Positions 28,131 to 38,200 of a DNA stretch of 64,000 bases are shown here, piece after piece; position 1 is the first letter of the stretch, and the number at the start of each line of letters is the position of its first letter. The stretch lies in contig NZ_OY762929.1 in the NCBI RefSeq assembly GCF_963666675.1, positions 3,534,001-3,598,000 of the forward strand. The letters run 5' to 3'. The translations under genes and the position numbers were made by a program. The notes beneath the pieces were generated by a model that made no database searches, was not told where the DNA came from, and saw nothing but the letters and a program-made list of their open reading frames with translations. This DNA comes from an uncultured Desulfobacter sp. Its GTDB lineage: Bacteria > Desulfobacterota > Desulfobacteria > Desulfobacterales > Desulfobacteraceae.

Positions 28131-29364
28131 TTATAGCCTCCTTTGTAATAGGAACAGTTATTAGAAATGTTGTTCCTTGGCCTTGCATGCTGCTGCATTC
28201 AATGGTTCCGTTCAAACGGCTGGTAACAATATTATGGCAAATATACATGCCAAGGCCCGTGCCGCCCTTGGCCCTCAACGTAGTAAAAAAAGGTTCAAAA
28301 ATCCGTTCCGCCGTTTCACTGGACATCCCTTTCCCTGTATCTGAATAGCGAATAAGGACGCTATTTGCCTCTTTTTGGACAGATACACAAATTTCTCCAT
28401 CCAGTGTTCCGTTTTCAAAGCCATGCAGCAGGCTGTTTTCAAACAAATTAGAAATCACCTGAAAAATATCGCCCGAATTCCCATACAGGTTGATTATCTC
28501 CTGCCAGTTAAAAACAACGTCTACCGGTGCATTTTTAATCTTGATTCGCATGCTGGTCAGTACATCTTCAATGGTTTCATTTAAGCAGTATTCAGATAAG
28601 TTATCAAAACTTTGGTCAATTGATGTCCTTTTGAAACTTCCAACCAGATCTGCGGACCTTTTAAGATTTGAAAAGACAAGTTTAGACGCATCCCGAATAC
28701 TTTCAAGCGCCGATATCAAGTCATCTTCTTCTACTTCATCCTGGGTCAGCATGTGATCAATCTGCCTGGACGATTCTAAAATACTTGAAGATGCGGTCAG
28801 GGCGATACCGACCGGTGTATTGATTTCATGGGCAAATCCAGCTACCAGGCGGCCCAGAGAGGCCATTTTTTCTGATTCTACGAGTTTTGCCTGGGCCATC
28901 TTAAGGTCAGAAAGGCTTTGGGACAGGGCTTTCTTTTTTTGGGTCAGTTGAGAATTCGTTTTATGAAGTTTTCGCAACAGGTTGTTCTGTTCACGGTTTA
29001 AAAACAAAACCTCGTTACGCATGTTTTCAATTTCATCGGTGTCCATTCTACCGAAGGCCAGAACCCTGTCGTTGATTTGTTCAAATGTAAAGTAAAATGT
29101 TTCAGGACTGCCATTGCCTGCCGAAACGGTAAGTATTTGCTCCGTTGATGGTTCACTCACAGCGGATGCTATATCAAATTTTCCAGAAAAATCGACAATC
29201 ACATCATCAAAACCTTGTCCAGCCGGATCATGGCCCATTAACTGATTTGCATATTGATTGGCTGACAGTATTTCCCCTTTCGGTGAAAGAACAAAAAAAA
29301 TTACGGGGGCTTTTCGCTCCAAATATGAATGGACAGCATTGTGGACAGATGACTTCTCAATCAT
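28105..29364 (-). CDS. Soluble PAS histidine kinase of the cobalamin-binding module
   Basis: Cytoplasmic sensor kinase of 419 residues with no transmembrane segment. Residues about 10-120 form a PAS-like domain (KAPVIFFVLSPKGEILSANQ). A coiled coil follows (about 125-168). The phospho-acceptor is H179 (GFAHEINTPVGIAL). The HATPase domain (about 290-410) has SDTGKGM and GGTGLGMYICHNIV. Its ATG lies 1 nt after the stop codon of the cobalamin-binding protein gene with no separate ribosome site, so translation is coupled. It overlaps the response regulator gene by 26 nt. The layout indicates that the cobalamin protein supplies the signal, the kinase transduces it and the regulator receives it. 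This is inference from gene order. Confidence 0.93.
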   Translation of the reverse strand: MIEKSSVHNAVHSYLERKAPVIFFVLSPKGEILSANQYANQLMGHDPAGQGFDDVIVDFSGKFDIASAVSEPSTEQILTVSAGNGSPETFYFTFEQINDRVLAFGRMDTDEIENMRNEVLFLNREQNNLLRKLHKTNSQLTQKKKALSQSLSDLKMAQAKLVESEKMASLGRLVAGFAHEINTPVGIALTASSSILESSRQIDHMLTQDEVEEDDLISALESIRDASKLVFSNLKRSADLVGSFKRTSIDQSFDNLSEYCLNETIEDVLTSMRIKIKNAPVDVVFNWQEIINLYGNSGDIFQVISNLFENSLLHGFENGTLDGEICVSVQKEANSVLIRYSDTGKGMSSETAERIFEPFFTTLRAKGGTGLGMYICHNIVTSRLNGTIECSSMQGQGTTFLITVPITKEAINEVDKIKK

Positions 29365-29365
29365 A

Positions 29366-30007
29366 TCAAATTAATTTTATAGACCTTTCAAGCGCTGTCA
29401 ATGTCGGGATGTATTCTGTTCCGCTGTATTTTTTTATGGTGTCAAGCCCGCCCCATCTGAACGCCTGACCGCCCACAAAAATGTCCATATTATTAAAATT
29501 GCTGCGGATAGCTTCTAAACTGTTTTTCAAGGCAGGCATATTGAAAAACACACTCAGTGACAAGCCAACAAGGTCAGGGTTCACATCCTGAATATATGCC
29601 AACAGATGATCGACGGGTGTATCTGCACCGAGAAAATGACTGTCCCATCCATTGATTTCAAATACGTCGGCGACCATTTTTCCGCCAATCTGGTGGTATT
29701 CATTTGCAGAACAGGAGATGACCACAGATTTTTCGACCACCCTTTCTCCTTGCCGGAATAATTTTGGATAAGCTAAATTTAAAAGGCTCTCAGTAATAGC
29801 GGTAACAAGATGTTCTTTGGCCACTGAAATTTTGTTGAGTTCCCAGAGTTTGCCAATCTCATAAAGGCTTCTTTGGAAAAGATCCGTATACAGGGTGTAT
29901 ATTTCAACATCCTCATTGAGTAAATCTTGCACAATCTTTGTGCATTCAAACCGTTTTCCATTTAAAATCAGATCAAAATAAATTTGATATAATTTGTCTG
30001 TTATCAT
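29366..30007 (-). CDS. Stand-alone B12-binding sensor protein with CarH-type W-x9-EH signature
   Basis: Cytoplasmic protein of 213 residues. Residues about 1-85 form a helical cap domain and about 93-213 a Rossmann-type cobalamin-binding domain. The lower-ligand motif is E103-Y-H105-Q-I-G108 (the family's D/ExHxxG), followed by GLSLSVFF and GGQAF (179-183), the usual SxL and GG elements. In the cap, W55 is followed after exactly nine residues by E65-H66, the W-x9-EH signature described for CarH/AerR-type adenosylcobalamin photoreceptors. There is no DNA-binding domain. The gene is followed after 1 nt by a soluble histidine kinase. Binding of cobalamin is well supported; light sensing is a hypothesis. 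It could instead sense B12 level or redox state, or be a corrinoid carrier. Confidence 0.88.
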   Translation of the reverse strand: MITDKLYQIYFDLILNGKRFECTKIVQDLLNEDVEIYTLYTDLFQRSLYEIGKLWELNKISVAKEHLVTAITESLLNLAYPKLFRQGERVVEKSVVISCSANEYHQIGGKMVADVFEINGWDSHFLGADTPVDHLLAYIQDVNPDLVGLSLSVFFNMPALKNSLEAIRSNFNNMDIFVGGQAFRWGGLDTIKKYSGTEYIPTLTALERSIKLI

Positions 30008-30135
30008 GAAGCCCCCTCTATGATCTTTTCTTATTTTATCGAAGAGTTTTAAGTGAAAGGACCACCAACGCCCTGGGTTTTTTTCATGCTTTATTGTGGA
30101 CTCTTTGATAGGACTTCAAGGCGGCCCATGGCCAT

Positions 30136-30579
30136 TTATTCCGTTAACTCTTTATCCGTGAGCTTTACGAATACCGGGATATTAACGATGATCCAGTTAT
30201 AGAAGGGTTCGATTTCTTCAAAAGCTTTTGGACTCAATTCTTTTTTTAACAGATCAACCCAGAGATTAAGATTTGCCGGCCAATATGTCGTTTGAAACCC
30301 ATGGGAACGATAGGCACGGAAAACCCATAATACAGTCTCTAAAAACACCTCTGGTATATAATCCGAAAAAAGTGATTCCATGAATCTGGGAAAATTTCGA
30401 TTATTATCCTTGGCCATCTGCTGATTGCCTTGTCCGATTAATTTTTCATAATCAGCACGATTTGATAGCAGCCTTGTGCCTTCAGCTGCCATTTTTTCCC
30501 ATTTTTCACTGAATTCTTTGAGTGATGAGCCGCTGGGTGCGGCAATTTTTTTTGCTGATTCCAGTGCCTTCTCTTTCAT
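30136..30579 (-). CDS. Hypothetical helical protein upstream of the cobalamin module
   Basis: I do not recognise the family. The product has 147 residues, is predicted mostly alpha-helical by eye, and has no signal peptide or membrane span. It is rich in aromatic residues in the segment LWVFRAYRSHGFQTTYWPAN, with a histidine that could be a cofactor ligand; a globin-like or other helical sensor fold is possible but not shown. A GAGGAG ribosome site precedes the ATG. It lies 128 bp upstream of the cobalamin-binding protein gene on the same strand, so it may be co-transcribed and act in the same signalling pathway. Confidence 0.75.
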   Translation of the reverse strand: MKEKALESAKKIAAPSGSSLKEFSEKWEKMAAEGTRLLSNRADYEKLIGQGNQQMAKDNNRNFPRFMESLFSDYIPEVFLETVLWVFRAYRSHGFQTTYWPANLNLWVDLLKKELSPKAFEEIEPFYNWIIVNIPVFVKLTDKELTE

Positions 30580-30680
30580 GCCTGTCTCCTCATAGTTTTA
30601 AAGATCCGATGCTGTCGTCCACCACCCGAATTCCGGGCTGTTTAGGCCCACAGTGCCTTGTGGTTTATGACATGTCTCGC

Positions 30681-30870
30681 TTTATATGAAAGTCCGGGTA
30701 AGTTACTCTGATCTTTCAAACTTTGTTGTAAGCTGAGCCTGGCAACTGATATGTCAGGTCAGCCCGTGGCCGTTTATATGAAAGAGCTCAGTAAGTTACT
30801 GAGTTCTTTCTATCTTTGTTGTGGGCCAAGCCTGGGCGTTGATAGACCGGGTCGGCCAATGGCTGTTATA
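30681..30870 (-). repeat. Dispersed paired-hairpin repeat, locus 4 (two units)
   Basis: Two units in reverse orientation. The first (30681-30775) has CTGATATGTCAGGTCAGCCC, the second (30776-30870) has GCCTGGGCGTTGATAGACC. The second contains a near-perfect hairpin GAAAGAGCTCAGTAA / TTACTGAGTTCTTTC. Again the two subtypes are paired. Confidence 0.87.
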
Positions 30871-31456
30871 GAAAAGGCATTTAAAATATTAGACCATAGT
30901 CTTCCAAGGGAAGGCAAGTCAAATTTTGATGGTGTCGTAAAATTATAATGCGCGACTTGTTCCGATCCCACTTTCACCATTTGGTTTGCAACCCTGCCCC
31001 TTCTTAATCCTTCTTTCATCAATTGGGTATATGTTATCGGTCATATGGATCATCTTTCCATGGGCACCGGTAACAGCTTTAAGGGCAACTTAACGTTTCT
31101 GGGACAACAAAAGAATATCGAACTTTTTAAGATAATTCTTACAAATTAGCCGTTGATACCGAAATATGCAAGGAGTTAAGTCATTGCCCTTAAATCACAT
31201 GCCTTGAGCAGGGATGGGGAAAATGTCCCGGGGCCTGTATCAACAAGCAGGGTTTAAAATCATAGCGACTTTGGATTATTTCATGTATACTTCTAATCAG
31301 TTCAACCCATCAATAAATTAGCGCCTGAACGGAATCCCATGTTTAACGAAAAATTTCCCTAATCCAAGGCGCAGATGGCTGGCGTTTCGTTCAAACACCG
31401 GATATCGCACAGTTGTTTTAACACATACAAACGACCCGATTTCCAGGGGAAGGCAG
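30871..31456. other. Intergenic stretch with half-copy of the long inverted repeat
   Basis: No gene recognised. Positions 31364-31395 resemble the left arm of the inverted repeat at 3011-3121 in opposite orientation (GCGCAGATGGCTGGCGTTTC compared with the complement of the first). The stretch also contains the promoter region of zwf; no convincing promoter boxes were identified. Confidence 0.55.
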
Positions 31457-32959
31457 ATGATAATTCCAGAAAACAGCAGCATCGTAATTTTTGGTGCTTC
31501 AGGCGATCTCGCCTACCGTAAACTGATTCCTGCCTTGTATCACCTATTCGCCAATGACCAGCTTCCACCCTCTTTTGCAGTATTGGGGGCAAGCCGCTCT
31601 GATTACAACGACGAAACTTACCGGGCAAAACTTAAGAGCTCGCTGGCAAAGCAGGAAAAGACAGATCCTAAAATACTGGATTCGTTTTGTGAACACCTTC
31701 ATTATCAAACATTGAATACCTCGGATGTCCATGACTATGGGCAATTAAAAAGACGTCTTGACGAATTGGAACAACACCATCATGTCAAACAGCAAAATAT
31801 TATATTTTATCTGGCCACCCCGCCAAGCCTCTACGGTATTATCCCCGGATGTCTGGCAACCCATCAACTAAACGATGAAACCCACGGCTGGAAAAGGTTA
31901 ATCATTGAGAAGCCGTTTGGCTATGACCTGAAGTCCGCCAAATCTTTGGATATTGAAATTCATAACTATTTTAAAGAACATCAGATCTTTCGCATTGATC
32001 ACTATCTGGGCAAAGAGACGGTACAGAACCTGCTGGTTTTTCGATTCGCCAATGGTATGTTTGAGCCACTGTGGAACCGCGGATTTATCGATTACATCGA
32101 GATCACCGGCGCCGAATTTATCGGCGTTGAGGAACGGGGGGGCTATTATGACAACAGCGGCGCTGTGCGTGACATGTTTCAAAACCACCTGCTTCAGGTG
32201 CTGGCGATGGTCACAATGGAACCGCCGGCCGCGATAAACGCCCACGCAATTCGCAACGAAGTCAGCAACGTGCTGAATTGCCTGGAACCGTTGACTGATG
32301 ACGATTTAAGAGACCATCTGGTACTGGGCCAGTACACCGAATCACTGGTGAGAGGGCAATTTCTGAAAAGTTACCGCAATGAGCATGGTGTTCCGGCAGA
32401 CTCACGCACAGAAACCTATGTGGCGTTAAAAATGTTCATTGATAACCAACGCTGGAAGGGTATTCCATTTTATATCCGTTCAGGTAAACGCCTGCCCACC
32501 CGGGCAACCGAAGTTGTTATTCATCTGAAACGGACATCACATCCTGCTTTCGGAAAAAATGCACCGGAAAATAAACTGATTATCCGTATCCAGCCCGATG
32601 AAGGCATACTCATGAGCTTCGGACTTAAAGAACCCGGGGCCGGTTTCCATGCCAAAAATGTCTCTATGAATTTTCATTATGCGTCATTGAAAGAAGTTCA
32701 GATGCTCACCGCCTATGAACGATTATTGCTTGACGCACTGAACGGTGACGCCACGTTGTTTGCACGCACGGATGCCGTTGAGGCCTGCTGGCAATTCGTT
32801 CAGCCCATACTTGACTATAAACAGATTCCCCAATGCCTTTTCGGCTATGCCTGCGGGACATGGGGCCCCAAACAAGCGGAGACTTTATTACACCAGGACG
32901 GCAGAGACTGGCGTTTCCCCTGTAAAAATTTAACGGACACGGAGTATTGTGAATTATGA
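31457..32959 (+). CDS. zwf: Glucose-6-phosphate 1-dehydrogenase
   Basis: Oxidises glucose 6-phosphate to 6-phosphogluconolactone with NADP, the entry step of the oxidative pentose phosphate pathway. The product has 500 residues, the normal length. The N-terminal nucleotide-binding motif is FGASGDLAYRKLIPALY. The substrate-binding/active-site motif RIDHYLGKETVQNL is complete, with its lysine and histidine. Later family segments such as FYIRSGKRLPTRATEV are present. It is the first gene of a three-gene operon; its stop codon overlaps the start of pgl (ATGA). A GGGAAGG site precedes the ATG. Confidence 0.97.
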   Translation: MIIPENSSIVIFGASGDLAYRKLIPALYHLFANDQLPPSFAVLGASRSDYNDETYRAKLKSSLAKQEKTDPKILDSFCEHLHYQTLNTSDVHDYGQLKRRLDELEQHHHVKQQNIIFYLATPPSLYGIIPGCLATHQLNDETHGWKRLIIEKPFGYDLKSAKSLDIEIHNYFKEHQIFRIDHYLGKETVQNLLVFRFANGMFEPLWNRGFIDYIEITGAEFIGVEERGGYYDNSGAVRDMFQNHLLQVLAMVTMEPPAAINAHAIRNEVSNVLNCLEPLTDDDLRDHLVLGQYTESLVRGQFLKSYRNEHGVPADSRTETYVALKMFIDNQRWKGIPFYIRSGKRLPTRATEVVIHLKRTSHPAFGKNAPENKLIIRIQPDEGILMSFGLKEPGAGFHAKNVSMNFHYASLKEVQMLTAYERLLLDALNGDATLFARTDAVEACWQFVQPILDYKQIPQCLFGYACGTWGPKQAETLLHQDGRDWRFPCKNLTDTEYCEL

Positions 32960-33696
32960 TGAATCATAAAATTTTCGATACGGCTGCCGGGGTTATTGAA
33001 TCTTTAGCCACCGATCTGAAAAACTACAGTTTACAAAAAAGTCCCGTCCACATTTCATTGTCCGGCGGCAGTACACCCAGGATGCTGTTCAAGCGTCTTT
33101 CACAAAAGCCGTATTCAACGGATATAAACTGGACAGATCTGCACTTTTGGTGGGGTGATGAACGATGTGTTATGCCAACCGATCCGGAAAGCAATTTCGG
33201 CGGGGCCAATACGCTTCTTTTCAGCCGGGTTTCCATTCCGGCCGGAAATATCCACCGTATTTGGGGTGAAAATGATCCCCACAAAGAAGCCCAACGGTAT
33301 GCAAAAGAAATGACGGACACCATACCGCTTCATGATGGGGTGCCGGTTTTTGACTGGATTTTATTGGGCGTTGGCCAGGATGGACATACCGCTTCTTTGT
33401 TCCCGGGTAAAACAAACTACGGCGAACAAAACCTGGCCATTGTGGCACCCCACCCCCAATCAGGCCGGCTTCGGGTATCCAAAACCGCAACGGTACTCAA
33501 AGCTGCAAAACGGATCACCTACCTTGTTTTAGGCTCAGGGAAGCAGGATATCGTTAACGAAATCCATATTCATCCTGCACAAAATCTGCCCTACCCCGCC
33601 GCAAGAATAAGATCCGAAAAGGGCGAAACCCAGTGGTATCTGGATAAGGACGCGGCCCAAAAAATTGTTCAGGGAGATATGACACATGAACGGTGA
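32956..33696 (+). CDS. pgl: 6-phosphogluconolactonase
   Basis: Hydrolyses 6-phosphogluconolactone to 6-phosphogluconate. The product has 246 residues, of the DevB/SOL type. Visible motifs include SLSGGSTPRMLFKRLS, the metal/substrate stretch FWWGDERCV and the later LLGVGQDGHTASLFPG with its conserved histidine. The start overlaps the zwf stop by 4 nt and the end overlaps gnd by 11 nt, so the three enzymes are translationally coupled. Confidence 0.96.
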   Translation: MMNHKIFDTAAGVIESLATDLKNYSLQKSPVHISLSGGSTPRMLFKRLSQKPYSTDINWTDLHFWWGDERCVMPTDPESNFGGANTLLFSRVSIPAGNIHRIWGENDPHKEAQRYAKEMTDTIPLHDGVPVFDWILLGVGQDGHTASLFPGKTNYGEQNLAIVAPHPQSGRLRVSKTATVLKAAKRITYLVLGSGKQDIVNEIHIHPAQNLPYPAARIRSEKGETQWYLDKDAAQKIVQGDMTHER

Positions 33697-35134
33697 TATC
33701 GGGGTAATCGGACTGGCTGTCATGGGGCAGAATCTCATGTTGAATATGAATGACCACGGATTCAAGGTCGTTGCCCATAACCGTACCACGGCAAAAATTG
33801 ATGAATTTTTAGCCGGGCCGGCAAAAAATACAAATATCGTTGGTGCATACTCCCTGGAAGGGTTGGTCAAAAAATTAGCATCTCCCCGTAAAATTATGCT
33901 GATGGTGCGCGCAGGTGCTGCGGTGGATTCTTTTATCCGGCAACTCACGCCCCTATTAAATAAAGGCGATATTATTATTGACGGCGGCAATACCTACTAT
34001 CCGGACACAAACCGCCGGGTCGCCGATCTAGGCCAAAAAGGGATTTATTTTATCGGTGCAGGTGTGTCCGGCGGGGAAGAAGGGGCTCGCCTTGGTCCGT
34101 CAATCATGCCGGGGGGCGCCCCGGAAGCATGGAATTTCGTTAAACCGATTTTCCAGGCCATCGCGGCAAAAACAGGAAACAATGAGCCGTGTTGTGACTG
34201 GGTCGGTAATGATGGCGCCGGACACTTTGTCAAAATGGTCCATAACGGCATAGAGTATGGTGACATGCAGCTGATCTGCGAGGCATACCATTTTATGAAA
34301 GAGGGGCTTGGGCTTGGCCATGAAGAGATGCAGGTCACATTTTCTGCCTGGAATAACACCAAGCTAAACAGTTATCTTGTTGAAATAACCGCTGACATCC
34401 TCGGGCATAAAGATGACGACGGACAACCGTTGCTCGACAAGATTTTAGATACGGCCGGACAAAAAGGGACCGGGAAATGGACAGGCATCAATGCATTGGA
34501 TCTTGGTATACCACTGACGTTAATCAGTGAATCCGTATTTGCCCGCTGCGTATCCGCGCTGAAAGACCAGCGCAGGGAAGCATCTAAGCGCTTTAACAGG
34601 TCAATAAAGAGAATCAGTGGCGATAAAAAAGAGTGGCTGGAAGCATTGCGCCGGGCCTTGCTGGCTTCCAAAATTATTTCCTACGCCCAGGGTTTTATGC
34701 TGATGCGCGAAGCCTCGGATAAAAATAACTGGGATCTGAATTACGGCAATGTTGCTTTAATGTGGCGCGGCGGATGCATCATCCGCTCTGCGTTCCTCGG
34801 CAATATCCGTGACGCATTTGACAAAGATCCCGATTTGGTATTTTTAGGAAATGACGCTTATTTTAAAGAGATTATAGAGGATTGCCTGACGCCATGGCGC
34901 AATGTGGCTGCTAAATCAATTGAACACGGCATTCCCATGCCATGTATGACATCCGGACTGGGATTTTTTGACAGCTATACTTGCGCGCGTTTACCGGCAA
35001 ATCTGCTCCAGGCCCAACGGGATTATTTTGGTGCCCACACCTATGAACGAATTGACTGTCCCCGGGGCAAATTTTTTCATACAAACTGGACAGGCACCGG
35101 CGGAAACACAGCATCAACAACCTATGATATATAA
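33686..35134 (+). CDS. gnd: 6-phosphogluconate dehydrogenase, decarboxylating
   Basis: Converts 6-phosphogluconate to ribulose 5-phosphate and CO2 with NAD(P). The product has 482 residues, matching the long bacterial/eukaryotic type. The N-terminal dinucleotide motif is IGLAVMGQNLMLNM. The substrate loop GAGVSGGEEGARLGPSIMPG and the catalytic lysine/asparagine region GHFVKMVHNGIEYGDMQ are intact. The C-terminus has the tail FFHTNWTGTGGNTAS. The stop codon TAA at 35132-35134 lies inside the first bases of a dispersed paired-hairpin repeat, so the 3' end of this mRNA is formed within that repeat. Confidence 0.97.
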   Translation: MNGDIGVIGLAVMGQNLMLNMNDHGFKVVAHNRTTAKIDEFLAGPAKNTNIVGAYSLEGLVKKLASPRKIMLMVRAGAAVDSFIRQLTPLLNKGDIIIDGGNTYYPDTNRRVADLGQKGIYFIGAGVSGGEEGARLGPSIMPGGAPEAWNFVKPIFQAIAAKTGNNEPCCDWVGNDGAGHFVKMVHNGIEYGDMQLICEAYHFMKEGLGLGHEEMQVTFSAWNNTKLNSYLVEITADILGHKDDDGQPLLDKILDTAGQKGTGKWTGINALDLGIPLTLISESVFARCVSALKDQRREASKRFNRSIKRISGDKKEWLEALRRALLASKIISYAQGFMLMREASDKNNWDLNYGNVALMWRGGCIIRSAFLGNIRDAFDKDPDLVFLGNDAYFKEIIEDCLTPWRNVAAKSIEHGIPMPCMTSGLGFFDSYTCARLPANLLQAQRDYFGAHTYERIDCPRGKFFHTNWTGTGGNTASTTYDI

Positions 35135-35226
35135 CGGGCATGGGCTGACCTTACATATCAGATGCCAGGCTTAGCCAACAGCAAAGATCGAAAGATATCA
35201 ACAACTTATCCGTGCTTTCATAAAAA
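35130..35226 (+). repeat. Dispersed paired-hairpin repeat, locus 5 (one unit, overlapping gnd stop)
   Basis: One diverged unit. It begins ATATAACGGGCATGGGCTG, and the gnd stop TAA forms part of it. The middle shows TTACATATCAGATGCCAGGC, and the second hairpin is degenerate (GAAAGATATCAACAACTTAT). Confidence 0.8.
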
Positions 35227-35262
35227 GAATAAGCATCGTTTTATATATATTATCGAGAAGCC

Positions 35263-38200
35263 ATGATGATACACCAAGCAAAAAAACAAATTGTTTATTG
35301 CATACTTTTATCGATCGCGCTTTTGCCTCCGGTATCAGTTTTCGCAAAACTTGAAGATTCCGGGACTGGTGTTGCAAAACCGCCGGTTTCATTGTCAGAG
35401 CCGGTGTCGGATGGAAATAAAGTCCCCGGGGAAAAACCGACGGGTGACGCCATCGATCAAAATGACATTCAGGCCACCCATTCAAAATGGGGGGGATTAA
35501 ATAAAGAAAACACGCCCATTCACCTCACACCCAAAGAGAAAACCTGGCTGGCCGCCCATCCAAAGATCCGTGTCCACAATGAACTGAACTGGCCGCCGTT
35601 TAATTTCAACAAGGACGGGGTTCCCTTGGGATTTTCAATTGACTTCATGAACATACTGGCCCGTCGGACCGGTCTGGACATTGAATATGTTACCGGTGAA
35701 TGGAGAGCACTGTTGGCAATGGCCTACAATAAAGAGCTGGATGTTATGCTCAACATTGTCAAGGCCCCGGAACGGGAGAAGCATCTTCTCTTTGCAGGAA
35801 CCTATGCCAAAAATCCCAATGTTATTGTTTCACGAACTACAGATCCCATTGCAAATGCCGGTGATCTTTGGGGCAGGAAGGTCGCCTATCCCGAGGGTTT
35901 TTTCTATGATGCCCTATTAAAGGAAAAATTTCCCCATATCCTGCGTACGCCTATGAAAAACACTTTGTCTGCACTCAAGGCGCTTCAGTTTAGCCGGGTG
36001 GATGCTGTCGTAGGGGAAAAAGCAGTTTTCCTTTACCTCATGCGTGAGAATCTATTGACCGGTATTGAGATAAAAGGGGTTTTTGATGCAGGTGACCCTG
36101 ACATTGACAAACTGAACATAGCCGTACGCAATGACTGGCCTGAACTTCGTACCATTCTGGAAAAGGCAATAGTTTCGGTAAGCATCCAGGAACGCCGCCG
36201 ACTTCAAAAAAAATGGCTGGGAGATGCGGGGAACTATGCAGCATTAACCCAGGAGGAGCTGGCCTGGCTCGAGCAGCACCCGGCCCTGGAAATCACCGTT
36301 GACCCAAACTGGATGCCCATGGAGATGATAAACCCGGAAACAGGCGCCCATGAAGGCATCATTGCGGACTATCTGAAGCTGATCTCCGAGAGGGCCGGCA
36401 TCTTTTTTAAAATCGTTCCGGCCACTTCCTGGGAAAAAGCAGTAGAACTGGTTGTTGCAAAAGAAGTACAAGGCTTTTCCGGGATTAAAATCACACCCGG
36501 GCGGAAGAGATATCTTAATTTTTCAAACCCCTATTTGACATTAACGGATGTAATCATCTCAAGGCGGGATTCGACCGCCATCTCGGAAATAAATGATCTG
36601 GCGGGCAAGGATGTGGGCGTTGTAAAGGGGTATTGGACTGAGCAGTTATTGAAAAATGAATATCCCGAATTGAACATTGTTACCACCTCGAATACACTTG
36701 AAGGGTTGCGGAAAGTGGCATCGGGTGAGCTTGATGCCTTTATGGACGATCACAATGTCGCGGCTTTTTTCATCAATCAGCATGCCCTTTTTTCTTTGAA
36801 ACTGGTGGCGGTCACCAACATTGAGTCCACCCTGCATATTGCATTGTCCAAGGATCTGTCTCCCATTCCCATGACCATCATCAACAAAGCCATCGACACC
36901 ATTTCAAGCAAAGATAAATTGGACATTTTACAGCACTGGCAGACAAACCGAACCCAAGAGAGCGCCTCGGGCTCTTCATCCTCAGTTCAAACGGCGCCAT
37001 CAGCGGAACCTGTGAATATCCAGGCCGTCACCCGCACCATGATTCTCCAGGGCGTTGTGCTTCTGGTGATAATCCTGGTACTGATTGTTCTATTGCTCTT
37101 TGTGATGAACCGTTTTTTTAACCGCGCCTTTGTCAGGCTGCTGGCATCCAATAAAGCGGCATGGCTGGGGCCGGTCATGGTTGTGCTGTTCCTCACCACG
37201 ATTATCGTCATGACCCAGGTGGCACTCAAGGTCATTGAGGCACAAACCCGGAATAATGCCGCAGCCTCTCTGCAGACCGTGGTCCAGTCCACCCATAATT
37301 CATTGCTGGTATGGGTGGAGAACCGAAAAGCCGCCATTAATCAATTGGCCAAAGATCCGGTGATCACTGAATTGACAAAAGCATTGCTGTCGGTTCCCGT
37401 TGAAAAAGAGGCGCTCCTGAACAGCCCGCCCCTGGCCGGATTAAGGGCGCATTTCAACACACATAGAGACAAATACGGCGATATCGGATTTTCCATCATT
37501 AACCCTGGGCATATCAACATAGGGTCCATGGAGGATAACAACATCGGCAGTATCACCCCCATTGCCCGGCAGCGGAAAAATATCTTGAAACGGGCATTGT
37601 CCGGCGAAACTGTTTTTATTCTTCCGGTCTATCCGGTTGTTGCCCCGGATGCATCATCTCCTCCTGCCCAACCCGCCACCATGTTTTTTGCAGCCCCGAT
37701 CATGAATCCATCCGGCAAAGTCATGGCGGTTTTGACCCTCAGGTTGGACCCTGCCCGTGATTTCAAACGGCTTATTCAGATGGGCCAAATCGGACAAAGC
37801 GGTGAAACCTATGCCTTTGATAAAAAAGGGCGTTTTATCTCTTTCAGCCGTTTTACCGGTCAGCTTGAGAAGGCGGGTTTACTTAAGGAAGGTCTCCAGG
37901 AAATTTTGAACCTGAGGGTGACTGATCCGGGTGGCAACCTTTCAGCAGATTTCACGCCTTTTGTTGCCAATGCAAAGGCGCCGTTAACGCGGATGGCCCA
38001 AAGCGCCACTGCCGGCAATTCCGATCTAAGTGTTGACGGCTACAGAGACTACCGCGGCATCCGGGTGCTGGGTGCCTGGAGATGGGATAGGGATTTGAAT
38101 TTTGGCCTGGCAACGGAGATCGATGAACAAGAAGCCCTGTCAACTTACAGGACAACAAAAACCATACTCATCGCCGTTTTGGGACTCACTGCCGTATTGT

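Noticed and set aside
30751..30948. Short forward ORF of 65 codons inside the repeat locus
   Set aside because: It translates the repeat units themselves; similar frames arise at the other repeat loci (for example 50036-50239 and 62405-62677).
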